Positions 16,356-24,473 of a stretch of 27,010 nucleotides of DNA are shown here, one piece after another. The DNA is taken from contig CAKOJJ010000019.1 of the NCBI GenBank assembly GCA_934089275.1, positions 1 through 27,010 of the forward strand. Reading direction: 5' to 3'. Both the position numbers and the translations under genes were made by a program. The notes under the pieces are model-generated. The model was not told where the DNA came from, did no database searches, and saw only the letters and a program-made list of their open reading frames with translations. Numbering within the stretch: the stretch's first letter is position 1; the number at the start of each line of letters is the position of its first letter. The DNA is from an uncultured Bacilli bacterium (GTDB taxonomy: Bacteria > Bacillota_I > Bacilli_A > RF39 > UBA660).

Positions 16356-17144
16356 CTATTGTAATATTGTTACTTGATCATTTATAAAGTTTCTTAATTG
16401 TTCACTGGAAACTTTTGTTTCACCAGCTGCTTCAGTATAAGCTTGGTTTCTTAATACTGGTTCAATAGTTATTTTAGTACTTGTTATTGCTTCAGCTCTC
16501 ATAAGAAGTAAATATAATTCGTCAGGTACAGCAAATAGCAATTCACTTGGTTTTCCATTTGCTACTGTACTTTTTAAAATATTATTACCTCTTGAATCTT
16601 TTACAGCAAGAACTCTGATACTTTCAATCATCTTAGCATATATTACTAAATTATCTGTTGGACTTGTTGCTGACATATAAAGGTCAATGTAATCTCCGGC
16701 TCTTATTGAGTTTGCAAATGTAGAATCAACTGTTACACCTAAAGAGAATATTGTAAATCCATCACCAATATTTGCAAATGCAGCATCAGGCATTTCATCA
16801 CTTGTTTTTATTGATTCTTTATAGAATAAACTTCCTTTTGGTATATTCGTTTTATAAGATACATAGTTATTTACAACTTCGTTAACATTTTTTATTAAAT
16901 TTGATGAATCAGTTACATAATTGCTTGCAAGTTTTATTCTTCCTACCATATCACTCGTAATTAAAGTTCTTGATGGAATTGATTCTTTAGCATAAGGAAC
17001 TGTTATTGGACTTATTGCATTATTTACACGGTAGTTATAACCAATTATTAAAGTAACAATACATGCTAGTACTCCTAGTATAGTTACTGTATTTTTATTA
17101 CCTAAAAGTCTTTTGAAAATAGAACCATTATTTCTTCTTTTCAC
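16356..17144 (-). CDS. CpaB-like SAF-domain protein (first copy)
   Basis: 262 residues, first gene of the Tad-like operon. A basic start (KRRNNGSIFKRLLG), a transmembrane segment (about 20-38), a SAF domain opening with NAISPITVPYAKESIPSRTL and a C-terminal domain with AGDYIDLYMSATSP and ELLFAVPDELYLLLMRAEA. Paralogue of the next gene. Start: GTG 17144 has the SD AAGG 9 bases upstream and gives MKRRNNGS; a TTG at 17153 immediately after the SD would add three residues and is possible. Role as in the neighbour: probably a cell-envelope component of the secretion machine. Confidence 0.82.
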   Translation of the reverse strand: MKRRNNGSIFKRLLGNKNTVTILGVLACIVTLIIGYNYRVNNAISPITVPYAKESIPSRTLITSDMVGRIKLASNYVTDSSNLIKNVNEVVNNYVSYKTNIPKGSLFYKESIKTSDEMPDAAFANIGDGFTIFSLGVTVDSTFANSIRAGDYIDLYMSATSPTDNLVIYAKMIESIRVLAVKDSRGNNILKSTVANGKPSELLFAVPDELYLLLMRAEAITSTKITIEPVLRNQAYTEAAGETKVSSEQLRNFINDQVTILQ

Positions 17145-17197
17145 TGATATCAACCTTTCCTTTTTATCCTACAAGGGACACTCTTCTACTATTAATA

Positions 17198-17225
17198 ATT
17201 ATAGCATAAGAATTGCAATTTTCAA
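17198..17225 (-). promoter_or_regulatory. Promoter of the Tad-like operon
   Basis: On the minus strand TTGAAA (17220-17225), 16-base spacer ending in TGC, then TATAAT (17198-17203): a consensus -10 with an extended TGn motif. A leader of about 45 bases follows before the first gene. Confidence 0.75.
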
Positions 17226-17269
17226 ACAAAATAAATGATTATATGTTAAAATAATATCAAGGTGATAAA

Positions 17270-17878
17270 ATGAATTCTTTGATTAGTTTTTTTAAGAGTA
17301 TTGCTCTTTTACTTGTAGTTTCCTTTATTATGGCTATATTTAATATGACAATTAAGAATCAAACCATAGTTTATTTCTTTACATATTTTGTAACTTCTTT
17401 AATTTTTATATTCATATATAAAGATAAATTAAGAAATGATTTTTTAAACTTAAAAAAAGATTTAAACATAAAAAATATTATTATAGTCGTTTTATTTTTA
17501 GTTCTATCTTTTGTAAGTAATGAAGTTTTGGTAAACATATTAAAACAAGAAGCTAGTAATCAAGAAATAGTAACTTCAATTCTTAAAAAATCTCCAATTT
17601 TAGGAATACCAGCAATATGTTTATTTGGTCCATTTATAGAAGAAATAATTTATCGACTTCCATATAAGAAAAATTGGTTAAGCATAATTATTTCAACAGT
17701 TGTTTTTACACTTTCACATATGGTAGATTTTTCTTTAACTCAAACACTATTTATTATTCCTTACTTACTTTTAAGCATATCTTTTAGCTTTGCTTATTTT
17801 AAAAATGAAAATATTATATTGTCAACTATTGCACATATTTTAAATAATTTAATATCTGTTGTGTTATTATTGATATAG
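17270..17878 (+). CDS. CPBP-family intramembrane glutamic protease
   Basis: 202 residues, with several membrane helices and the three CPBP motifs: E124-E125-x3-R129 in PFIEEIIYRL, H150 in VVFTLSHM, and H189-x3-N193 in TIAHILNN. These are the catalytic Glu and the His/Asn pair of the family that includes CAAX proteases and bacteriocin self-immunity proteins. In Firmicutes many members have no known substrate, and nothing nearby points to a bacteriocin. SD AAGGTGAT precedes ATG 17270. The metallophosphoesterase starts 8 bases after its stop, so the two form an operon, transcribed away from the Tad-like genes. Confidence 0.9.
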   Translation: MNSLISFFKSIALLLVVSFIMAIFNMTIKNQTIVYFFTYFVTSLIFIFIYKDKLRNDFLNLKKDLNIKNIIIVVLFLVLSFVSNEVLVNILKQEASNQEIVTSILKKSPILGIPAICLFGPFIEEIIYRLPYKKNWLSIIISTVVFTLSHMVDFSLTQTLFIIPYLLLSISFSFAYFKNENIILSTIAHILNNLISVVLLLI

Positions 17879-17886
17879 GTGGTTAC

Positions 17887-18723
17887 ATGAAAAAGTGGAA
17901 AAAAATTCTTATTTTAGTAATTATTTTAGCTATCTTAACCTTATTGTATGCTCGTTTTATTTCAACTAGAGGATTAAGAGTTATTGAAAAATCTATTATA
18001 ACGGATAAATTACCTGAAGATTATGATGGTTTTAAAATCGTTCAATTTACTGATTTGCATTATGGAAGCACAATTCATTTAAAAGAATTAAAAAATGTTG
18101 TTAAAAGAATAAATGATCAAAATCCTGATATTATTATTTTTACTGGTGATTTAGTAGAAAATAAAGTTGTTTTAAGCGATGAAGAAGTTGAAAAAATCGT
18201 TAACGAACTAAATAAACTTAATCCTAGTATTGAAGTTTTAGCCGTTAAAGGAAATCATGATTATGATCATGAATATTTCGATAAAATAATGGAAAAACTT
18301 AATTGGAAAGTTTTATATAATACTTATGAATTTGTCTATAAAGATTCAACTACTCCACTTGTTTTTGTTGGATTTGATGATCTTTTAAGAGGAAAAGTTG
18401 ATATCAATAATGGTTTTAGTTATAAAAATGAAAATCCAGATGATTTATTTACAATTGTTTTAACTCATGAACCAGATTTAATTGATCAAATAACAGACGA
18501 TAATTATAATGTGGCTTTTGCTGGACATTCTCATTTAGGTCAAGTTAGAATTCCTCTAATTGGCGCTCTTTGGACACCTGAGGGATCTAAAAAATATAAA
18601 GATGAACATTATATAATCGACGATAAAGAATTATATGTAAGTGGCGGTATCGGAACATCTTCATTAAAGCTTCGTTTCTTTGATAAACCAAGCATTACAT
18701 TGTATAGATTAAGAACAAAATAA
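17887..18723 (+). CDS. Membrane-anchored metallophosphoesterase (YaeI/YkuE type)
   Basis: 278 residues. An N-terminal membrane segment (about 6-23) anchors a calcineurin-like phosphoesterase whose metal ligands are all visible: D56-x-H58 in FTDLHYG, G87-D88 in FTGDLV, G122-N123-H124-D125 in GNHDY, a later His in LTHEPDLID, and GHSHLGQ. Members of this branch have been linked to envelope lipid or cell-wall phosphate ester turnover, but the substrate here is not deducible. SD AGGTGG is 4 bases before ATG and follows the stop of the protease gene. Confidence 0.9.
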   Translation: MKKWKKILILVIILAILTLLYARFISTRGLRVIEKSIITDKLPEDYDGFKIVQFTDLHYGSTIHLKELKNVVKRINDQNPDIIIFTGDLVENKVVLSDEEVEKIVNELNKLNPSIEVLAVKGNHDYDHEYFDKIMEKLNWKVLYNTYEFVYKDSTTPLVFVGFDDLLRGKVDINNGFSYKNENPDDLFTIVLTHEPDLIDQITDDNYNVAFAGHSHLGQVRIPLIGALWTPEGSKKYKDEHYIIDDKELYVSGGIGTSSLKLRFFDKPSITLYRLRTK

Positions 18724-18736
18724 AACATATTACATA

Positions 18737-18765
18737 AAATACTCATAGAAAGGAGTATTTTTTTT
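18737..18765 (+). terminator. Hairpin and T-run directly before a start codon
   Basis: AAATACTC (18737-18744) pairs with GAGTATTT (18753-18760), loop of 8, followed by five more T that end at the ATG at 18766. It looks like the terminator of the phosphoesterase gene, yet the SD AAAGGAG (18749-18755) of the next gene lies in its loop and 3' arm. Confidence 0.75.
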
Positions 18766-18945
18766 ATGTATAATTATAATCCCTACTTCAGAAATAATTT
18801 TTATGGTCAAGATCGCTTTGGATTTGCAGTTCCATTCTTGCTTGGAGGTTTAGGAGGAGCTGCTGTTGTTGGCTTATCAAGACCTAGACCTGTTTATTAT
18901 ACACCTCAACCTTATCCAAATTATAATCCTTACTACTATTACTAA
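18766..18945 (+). CDS. Small Tyr/Asn/Pro-rich protein with glycine-rich hydrophobic centre
   Basis: 59 residues, opening MYNYNPYFRNNFYGQD, then a hydrophobic Gly/Ala stretch (FGFAVPFLLGGLGGAAVVG, about 18-36) and a tail of Pro and Tyr ending PNYNPYYYY. The composition resembles small spore-coat or cell-surface proteins of Firmicutes that have a Gly-rich membrane-inserting centre, but no function can be assigned. An SD, AAAGGAG, is 10 bases before the ATG, inside a hairpin. The last 62 bases overlap the 3' end of the SEDS gene on the other strand. The biased but clearly protein-like composition makes a chance frame unlikely. Confidence 0.72.
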   Translation: MYNYNPYFRNNFYGQDRFGFAVPFLLGGLGGAAVVGLSRPRPVYYTPQPYPNYNPYYYY

Positions 18946-19936
18946 TAATACCTAGGATAAAAAAGTAAGATATAATACTTGATCCTCCATAGGATATAAA
19001 AGGCAAAGTTATTCCTGTTATTGGAAATAAGCCAATATTCATAAGGTATGCAATAGATTCTTGAAATATTTTTAAAGATATAAATGATAAAGTAATAATG
19101 TTCATAACCCCACTTTGTCTACTAGCTTTCTTTAAAACTAACATATTAAATATAAAATTAATTAATAAATATATACATATTCCAATAAATCCTACTTTAC
19201 TTACAAGTAAAGCAAAAGCAAAGTCTGTTTTAGCTTCAGGTATAAAAGCACCAGTATTTCCACCAAAAAGATGAGATGTACCTATCGCGATTAAAGATTG
19301 ATCTAATTGATAATTTGAATTTAAAAAGCCTACTACTCGATCAATTCTGTAAAAAATATTTGTTCCAAAAATAGATATAAAGAGATTGTTATAGAAATAA
19401 TATAAAGAAAATAAAATACTTATTATAAATATGAAAAAGGCAATTGTTACTTTTAGAAAATTATTGCTTTTACTTCTAAAAAATAATATAGATAAAAAAA
19501 TTAAAAAATAAAAGATAACATTTCCTGTTTCTGGCTCTAAAAAGGTAAGTATTGCAGGTATAAGTGTTAGTACAAAAGACTTAATGACATAATATTTTTT
19601 ATATGAAATGTAACTTAAAATAATAATTAGAACTACTTTCATAAACTCACTTGGTTGAAAAGAAAAAAATCCTATATTTAACCATGCTTTTGAACCATTT
19701 GTTGATGTCCCAAAAATAAGCAAATATATCAACATGATATTTAAAACTATATATAAGAGAAAACTTATTCTTATAATAGTTTTACTACTTAGTTTAGATG
19801 TTATAAAAAAGATAATGAATCCAGCTATATACCAAATTATTTGTTTCACAAAAAAGAAATCATAATTGTGGATATTAATCATGCTAAAGATAAAAAAAGC
19901 AACTACACACATCATCATTAAACCGTTTTCTTTCAT
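18884..19936 (-). CDS. SEDS-family glycosyltransferase (RodA/FtsW/SpoVE type)
   Basis: 350 residues, about ten membrane helices. Family blocks: GSKAWLNIGFFSFQPSEFMKV (the W-x-x-x-G...QPSE-x-x-K region, residues about 84-103), LEPETGNV (the LxQPDxG position, here with E for D), PEAKTDFAFALLVSKVGFIG (the P-E-x-x-TDF-x-F block with the catalytic-region Asp), and ITGITLPFISYGGSS. SEDS proteins polymerise peptidoglycan with a class B PBP partner, which is not encoded here. Slightly short for the family (usually 370-400). The start region lacks a strong SD (only AAAAG before ATG 19936). Its tail overlaps a small gene on the plus strand. Confidence 0.9.
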   Translation of the reverse strand: MKENGLMMMCVVAFFIFSMINIHNYDFFFVKQIIWYIAGFIIFFITSKLSSKTIIRISFLLYIVLNIMLIYLLIFGTSTNGSKAWLNIGFFSFQPSEFMKVVLIIILSYISYKKYYVIKSFVLTLIPAILTFLEPETGNVIFYFLIFLSILFFRSKSNNFLKVTIAFFIFIISILFSLYYFYNNLFISIFGTNIFYRIDRVVGFLNSNYQLDQSLIAIGTSHLFGGNTGAFIPEAKTDFAFALLVSKVGFIGICIYLLINFIFNMLVLKKASRQSGVMNIITLSFISLKIFQESIAYLMNIGLFPITGITLPFISYGGSSIISYFFILGIISNSSKDYNLDKVEVYNKQV

Positions 19937-19992
19937 ACTTTTATTTTACTCATAAAAATAAATATTAAACATATTATATTATAGGTGATGAA

Positions 19993-20310
19993 ATGAACTT
20001 ACCAAAAGTATTTCAAAATAGTAATATAAAAACCGATAATATAAGTCAAGATGTTTTTTATAGTGAAAAAGATTCTGAATTTGTAAGTTTGGAGAATACT
20101 GAACCTATAAAAGACAAATATATTATTGAGAAAAAGATTAATGATTTGTTTAATTCTACTAACTATGTTTACAAATTAAATGTCATTTTGAAAACTCAAA
20201 ATGATGAAATAAAAACAACAGTTATAGGAAGAACACAAAAATATTTAATTACAATTGACAATAAAAAAATAGATATTTCATCTATTTTAGATATAAAAGA
20301 GGATAATTAA
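19993..20310 (+). CDS. Hypothetical protein, 105 residues
   Basis: A soluble, Asn/Lys/Asp-rich protein. The first 55 residues look disordered; the second half (about 60-100: YKLNVILKTQ, IKTTVIGRTQKYLITIDNKKIDIS) has beta-strand alternation and could be a small barrel. No membrane segment, cysteine or known motif. The SD AGGTGATGAA precedes ATG 19993. It ends one base before the convergent gene and shares a bidirectional terminator with it. I do not recognise the family. Confidence 0.75.
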   Translation: MNLPKVFQNSNIKTDNISQDVFYSEKDSEFVSLENTEPIKDKYIIEKKINDLFNSTNYVYKLNVILKTQNDEIKTTVIGRTQKYLITIDNKKIDISSILDIKEDN

Positions 20311-20326
20311 TCAGTTATCCTCTTTT
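20295..20326. terminator. Bidirectional terminator between two convergent genes
   Basis: AAAAGAGGATAA (20295-20306) and TTATCCTCTTTT (20315-20326) form a perfect 12-bp stem with an 8-base loop. The stop codons of both flanking genes (TAA 20308-20310 plus; TGA 20313-20311 minus) lie in the loop. Confidence 0.9.
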
Positions 20327-20742
20327 ATTGTGCCTAAAACTAAAGTTCCAGCATCTACTGTTTCATCGTTTTCATGCTTAGCAACAAACTTTTCAACTAA
20401 CTCTCTAAATTCAGTTTCATTAGAATATCCATAAACATTTTTTAATAATTTTTGATATTTCATATCAAAGCCAACCGTTTTATTAGCAACTGCAAGCATT
20501 GGTTTTCTTGAAAGAATAGCTTGCTTTAGTTCCATATTAAATCCTATATCAGGATTAGTTAGTTCTACAACAATTAAATCAGCTTTATTAATAAGATCTT
20601 TATAATATTCATTTTTTAAGTTTTCACTTTCTGGAAGCATCAATTCATGATTATGAAGAGCCTTACTTCTTAAAACTGGTAAATAAATTAATTCATTGTA
20701 ATCTATTTTACGAGAATGAATGAAATATATACGTTTTTTCAT
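20311..20742 (-). CDS. Nucleoside 2-deoxyribosyltransferase-like Rossmann protein
   Basis: 143 residues. The pattern KKRIYFIHSRKIDYNE (first strand), INKADLIVVELTNPDIGFNMELKQAI and RKPMLAVA follows the nucleoside 2-deoxyribosyltransferase/DUF4406-like superfamily: strand 1 with a small loop, D-L-I-V-V-E-L, then G-x-x-x-E with the conserved Glu in a helix, and K-P-x-x-x-V. These proteins bind nucleosides or nucleotides. The C-terminal third (about 100-143) is less typical. Start: ATG 20742 with SD AGGTGA 5 bases upstream is preferred over an in-frame GTG at 20751 that overlaps the SD. Substrate unknown. Confidence 0.7.
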   Translation of the reverse strand: MKKRIYFIHSRKIDYNELIYLPVLRSKALHNHELMLPESENLKNEYYKDLINKADLIVVELTNPDIGFNMELKQAILSRKPMLAVANKTVGFDMKYQKLLKNVYGYSNETEFRELVEKFVAKHENDETVDAGTLVLGTIKEDN

Positions 20743-20760
20743 TTGCTTCACCTAGTATTC

Positions 20761-20790
20761 ATTATAGCATATTTTTGCTTGTTATGTTAA
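20761..20790 (-). promoter_or_regulatory. Promoter of the deoxyribosyltransferase-like gene
   Basis: On the minus strand TTAACA (20785-20790), 18-base spacer ending TGC, then TATAAT (20761-20766) with extended -10. Confidence 0.65.
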
Positions 20791-20815
20791 TATATAAAAA
20801 AAAAGAGGTGAAAAA

Positions 20816-21916
20816 ATGGATGCAGTTGGAATAATATGTGAATATAATCCTTTTCATAATGGACACTTGTATCACATCAACGAAGTAAAAAAAATGTATC
20901 CTAATTCGGTTCTTGTTTTGGTTTTAAATGGATATTTTCTAGAACGTGGTGATGTTTCATTAGAATCAAAAGAGGAAAAAACACGTTTAGCTTTAAAATA
21001 TGGAGTTGATTTAGTAGTTGAACACCCTTTTGTATTTGCCTCTTCTAGTGCGGATATATTTGCAGAAAGTGCAATTGAAATATTAAATAGTTTAAAAGTA
21101 AAACGTATTGTTTTTGGTTCTGAATCAAATGATACAGATAAACTTACTAGACTTGCTAAAGAGCAATTAGAAAATGATAAATTTATTAAAAAATATTTAG
21201 ATATGGGAGTAAACTACCCCACTGCTTTAAATAAAATAACTTCAGAATCGATTAACAAACCTAATGATCTTTTAGCAATCTCGTATATTAAAGCCATTAT
21301 AAAAAATGGTTATGATATAGAATATGTTTCAATTAAAAGAACTAATGATTTTCATGATTTAACTAGCAATGATAAAATTATATCAGCATCTAATATTAGA
21401 AATAAAATAATCAATAATGAAGATATTAAGAACTTTATTCCTGAAGGAAAAATAAACAAAGTAAATGATGAACTTTTATTTAGTATTCTTAAATATAAAA
21501 TTATTACAGAGCTAAATTTAGATAAATATTTAACTGTTGATGAAGGAATTGATAATCGTTTAAGAAAAGTTATAAAAGAAGTTAGTTCTTTAACTGAGTT
21601 AATAGAAAAAACTAAATCAAAGAGATATACATATAATAGAATTAAAAGAATGCTCATTCACATTTTAATTGGGTTAACTAAAGAAGATAAAAAAGAACTA
21701 AAGCATATTGAATACATTAGAATACTTGGATTAAATAGTAATGGTCAAAATTATATAAATTATATAAAAAAGGATTTAAATATTCCAATAGTTACCAAGA
21801 TGACTTCAGTTAACTCTAAAATAAATGAATATGAGTTTAAATGTGCTCAAGTTTATGAAATGTTAACAAACGATTTAGTTACTGAATTTGAATTAAAAAA
21901 TAGACCATTAAGATAA
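20816..21916 (+). CDS. tmcAL: tRNA(Met) cytidine acetate ligase
   Basis: 366 residues. Firmicutes TmcAL (YlbM) makes N4-acetylcytidine in the anticodon of elongator tRNA-Met from acetate and ATP. The nucleotidyltransferase signature is at the start: GIICEYNPFHNGHLYHI with H14-x-x-H17, then VLNGYFLERGDVS, and FGSESND. ISASNIRNKI near residue 195 is the second nucleotide-binding motif of the family. The C-terminal helical part is a little shorter than in Bacillus (about 400 residues) but ends normally. The SD AGAGGTGA precedes ATG 20816. Monocistronic, with its own terminator. Confidence 0.93.
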   Translation: MDAVGIICEYNPFHNGHLYHINEVKKMYPNSVLVLVLNGYFLERGDVSLESKEEKTRLALKYGVDLVVEHPFVFASSSADIFAESAIEILNSLKVKRIVFGSESNDTDKLTRLAKEQLENDKFIKKYLDMGVNYPTALNKITSESINKPNDLLAISYIKAIIKNGYDIEYVSIKRTNDFHDLTSNDKIISASNIRNKIINNEDIKNFIPEGKINKVNDELLFSILKYKIITELNLDKYLTVDEGIDNRLRKVIKEVSSLTELIEKTKSKRYTYNRIKRMLIHILIGLTKEDKKELKHIEYIRILGLNSNGQNYINYIKKDLNIPIVTKMTSVNSKINEYEFKCAQVYEMLTNDLVTEFELKNRPLR

Positions 21917-21943
21917 AAACGTCTTTATATTAGACGTTTTTTT
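21916..21943 (+). terminator. Terminator of tmcAL
   Basis: AAAACGTCT (21916-21924), 7-base loop, AGACGTTTT (21932-21940) and further T residues. Confidence 0.9.
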
Positions 21944-21952
21944 CATGAAAAA

Positions 21953-21970
21953 AAGAGCAAAATTGCTCTT
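21953..21970 (-). terminator. Terminator of the 713-residue surface protein gene
   Basis: AAGAGCAA (21953-21960) pairs with TTGCTCTT (21963-21970); on the minus strand the stem ends in a T-run. It overlaps the stop codon. Confidence 0.85.
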
Positions 21971-24110
21971 AATCAAAGATACTCTTGCAACCTGTTACTT
22001 CTCCATCTAAATGCCATCCGTCATTTGTGTTATATTTCAAAACATACCATTCAAATTTACAATCTTTTTTTAATACATTTAGTTTTTCGTATTTTTTAAC
22101 AGCTGCTGCTTCGATACTTTTTAATTCAGCTTTAGAGTTCTCTGTCATATAATCATATATTTCATTTTGATTTAATGAAAGTACAGCTTCATGTTTTTTA
22201 CTTTTCTTTGCATTGCTGATAACTTCATTTATCTTCTTTGCTGATAAAACAAATTCAATGTTTTTCTTCTTACCTAATTCTTCATACCAAATTGGGTTTC
22301 TACCTTCTCCATTGCTTGGTCTTTTTAATAATTTTAAACGATATAATCTAGTTGTAGCAATACCAAGTTTTTCATAAACTGCATCTATTTTTTTATTTTC
22401 TTTGATATTTTTTAATGAACTATTCCAATTTTTGAATTCTAGATAATATGGATTACTTCCACCAACGTATACAAGTTCATCAACTTTTGGTGCTTCAACA
22501 GTTTCACCATGTTTAACAGTTCTCTTAGTTTCAACTAATGTACCATTTTGATAATATTTAAATATTACAGTATATTCAATTTTTTCATATGTAGCGTAAT
22601 ATTTTTGATTTTTTGCTGGCATAAACTCATCAGTTTGCCAATCGCTGAAAGTATATCCTTCAGCTACATCATATTTTGGTTTAGTAACTTTTTCTTGATA
22701 TTTAAATTCAAGAGTTTTATATAATTTGTTATTTACATAGTATTCTGCTTTATAAGTATTTAAATCTAAAGTAACTTTTAAAACCAAACTTCCATCTGCT
22801 TTAATATTTCCAACAAGTGTTGATTTTTCTTCATTTACTTTATAACCATTCTTCTTAATATTTAATTTTATTTCTTGATTAGTTTTTCCATTTTTTTCTT
22901 CTTTTTCTTCTTTATAAGATCCATCAAGTTTTTCATAATAATAGATTATTGTATATTTAGTATTTTCATTTTCTTTAAATACAGCTTTTAACTTTTTATC
23001 TCCAACTGATCCTTTTTTAATTTCAGCTATTTTCTTACCTGTTTCATCTTCCCAATAAAGGAATTTGTAACCAACTTTTTCAACACCTTTTAATTTAATT
23101 GTTGATGTTTCAATTGTGTAAGTTGTAGGATTTACATCATTGGTAATATCATATTCAATTTTATAAGTTACTACTTCATATTGAGCTTTAACGGTTAAGT
23201 TTTCTTTTACTGAAGTAAATTCTTTGTTCCATGCTTTAAATGTATAACCTTCTCTTGTTGGCTCTTCTGGATTTGTTGCAGATTTACCATATTTTACTTT
23301 TTCTTCTTTAATTAGTTTATTATCATAATCAACAAATTTAACGGTAAATTCTTGATTTTTAATTTTATCAATTATATCATCTAATGCAGATATTTCATCA
23401 TCAATAGTTTCTTGTGTAGATTTTTCATCATTAATAATATCATTTGCTTTTTTGATTTCATCATTTAAATCTTTAGATAACTTATTATCTGAATTATCTA
23501 AATAATCTTTGGCTTCTTTTATCTTATTTAATAATTCCGTATCATCAACTATGGTTACATATCTTATAACTTCTTTTGCTTTATTATTATTTTTGTCAGT
23601 TACATTATAAGTAACTGTATATCTTCCTTTTTTAGATATGTTAACATTATTTTTTGTTACTATTTTTTTAGTTATGTTTCCATCATAATTGTCTGTTGCT
23701 TTTGCACCAGCATCTTGATAAGTTTTATTTATTCTAGATAAAACGTTTCCACCATTTAGTTTAATAATTGGTTTTGTTGTATCTACAACAAAGAAGTCAT
23801 GTTTAACTTCATTAGTTAAGCCATCTTTATCTGTTGCTTTAAATGTTACTTCATATTTACCAACTTTTTTATTGTTGATATTATGATCAATTGAAACATT
23901 TACACCTTCTGTTACATCTGCTTTAAATGTAGGTATTTTGCTGCTAACTTCAATTTTAAAAGTGTTACCATCTATATTAATTGTTGGCATATTTTCAACA
24001 GTTGATAAAACTGTTCCTTCTTGATCTTGTTCAATTGGGTTTGCAAATGAGAATGCAAATAAACCAAAGAACACAAATATAGCTAAAGCTACTAATTTTC
24101 TCTTATTCAT
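21969..24110 (-). CDS. Secreted Ig-like/InlB-B-repeat surface protein under riboswitch control
   Basis: 713 residues. Signal peptide MNKRKLVALAIFVFFGLFAF with likely cleavage after SFA (about 24). Then two Ig-like domains of DUF5011 type (about 40-190; VGKYEVTFKATDKDG, VVDTTKPIIKLNGG, YQDAGAKATDNYDGNIT, KGRYTVTYNVTDKNNN), a helical coiled segment (about 190-255, repeated D-x-I/L-I-x-x-I), InlB B-type and MucBP-like repeats (about 255-575; GYTFKAWNKEF, KFLYWEDETGKK, YTIIYYYEKLDGSYKEE, GYTFSDWQTDEF), and a unique C-terminal domain of about 130 residues with two Cys (KDCKFEWYVL and EVTGCKSIFD). No LPxTG. The repeat wording FLYW-x-DETGK also occurs in the 1442-residue protein. Probably an adhesin or matrix protein. 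Cotranscribed after the 98-residue gene; SD AAGGAAGGA. Confidence 0.9.
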   Translation of the reverse strand: MNKRKLVALAIFVFFGLFAFSFANPIEQDQEGTVLSTVENMPTINIDGNTFKIEVSSKIPTFKADVTEGVNVSIDHNINNKKVGKYEVTFKATDKDGLTNEVKHDFFVVDTTKPIIKLNGGNVLSRINKTYQDAGAKATDNYDGNITKKIVTKNNVNISKKGRYTVTYNVTDKNNNKAKEVIRYVTIVDDTELLNKIKEAKDYLDNSDNKLSKDLNDEIKKANDIINDEKSTQETIDDEISALDDIIDKIKNQEFTVKFVDYDNKLIKEEKVKYGKSATNPEEPTREGYTFKAWNKEFTSVKENLTVKAQYEVVTYKIEYDITNDVNPTTYTIETSTIKLKGVEKVGYKFLYWEDETGKKIAEIKKGSVGDKKLKAVFKENENTKYTIIYYYEKLDGSYKEEKEEKNGKTNQEIKLNIKKNGYKVNEEKSTLVGNIKADGSLVLKVTLDLNTYKAEYYVNNKLYKTLEFKYQEKVTKPKYDVAEGYTFSDWQTDEFMPAKNQKYYATYEKIEYTVIFKYYQNGTLVETKRTVKHGETVEAPKVDELVYVGGSNPYYLEFKNWNSSLKNIKENKKIDAVYEKLGIATTRLYRLKLLKRPSNGEGRNPIWYEELGKKKNIEFVLSAKKINEVISNAKKSKKHEAVLSLNQNEIYDYMTENSKAELKSIEAAAVKKYEKLNVLKKDCKFEWYVLKYNTNDGWHLDGEVTGCKSIFD

Positions 24111-24127
24111 ACTCTTAATTCCTTCCT

Positions 24128-24424
24128 TTACTCTTCCATTTTAATGAAAAATGGTGAAAATTGTCTTTTTAGTTTTATTGATTTTCTGTTATAAGTAAAT
24201 ACTTTATAACCAAAACCAATACATTCATCTGTTGTTCCATCTTCATATTTGTGTTCTACTTTTTTTACACAAAAAACTGGTGTTTCATCCTTTTGAGTTC
24301 TTACAAAGTCTGTAACCCATGTTGCAAACAAACCAACTATTATAACCCAAAATAAAACATTACCGATTGTTTTTAATACTCCCCTTTTTTTATGCTCTGT
24401 CTTACTTTTCTCTTTGTCTTCCAT
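24128..24424 (-). CDS. Small single-pass membrane protein upstream of the surface protein
   Basis: 98 residues: a charged N-terminus (MEDKEKSKTEHKKRG), one membrane segment (about 20-38, IGNVLFWVIIVGLFATWVT) and a 55-residue outside domain with two cysteines in PVFCVKKVEHKYEDGTTDECIGFGYKV, likely disulfide-bonded. Start: SD GAGGAGG is 6 bases before ATG 24424; an open frame extends 11 codons upstream but into the riboswitch terminator, so it is not used. First gene behind the c-di-GMP-type riboswitch. I know similar small proteins only as uncharacterised; partnership with the following surface protein is inferred from the operon. Confidence 0.8.
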   Translation of the reverse strand: MEDKEKSKTEHKKRGVLKTIGNVLFWVIIVGLFATWVTDFVRTQKDETPVFCVKKVEHKYEDGTTDECIGFGYKVFTYNRKSIKLKRQFSPFFIKMEE

Positions 24425-24437
24425 AAAATTCCTCCTC

Positions 24438-24473
24438 AAAAAAAAGCATTCATACAACTAATTGTATAAATGC
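24438..24473 (-). terminator. Expression-platform terminator of the riboswitch
   Basis: GCATTCATACAA (24446-24457) pairs with TTGTATAAATGC (24462-24473), a 12-bp stem with one G-U pair in RNA and a 4-base loop, followed on the minus strand by eight T (24445-24438). It stands between the aptamer and the 98-residue gene's SD, and its first arm (minus strand) overlaps the aptamer's P1 3' strand. Confidence 0.88.

Noticed and set aside
20311..20313. TGA read as Trp (Mycoplasma-type code)
   Set aside because: TGA ends at least one gene here and all genes read full length with TGG for Trp.
24425..24457. Eleven extra N-terminal codons for the 98-residue membrane protein
   Set aside because: They run through the SD GAGGAGG and the riboswitch terminator.
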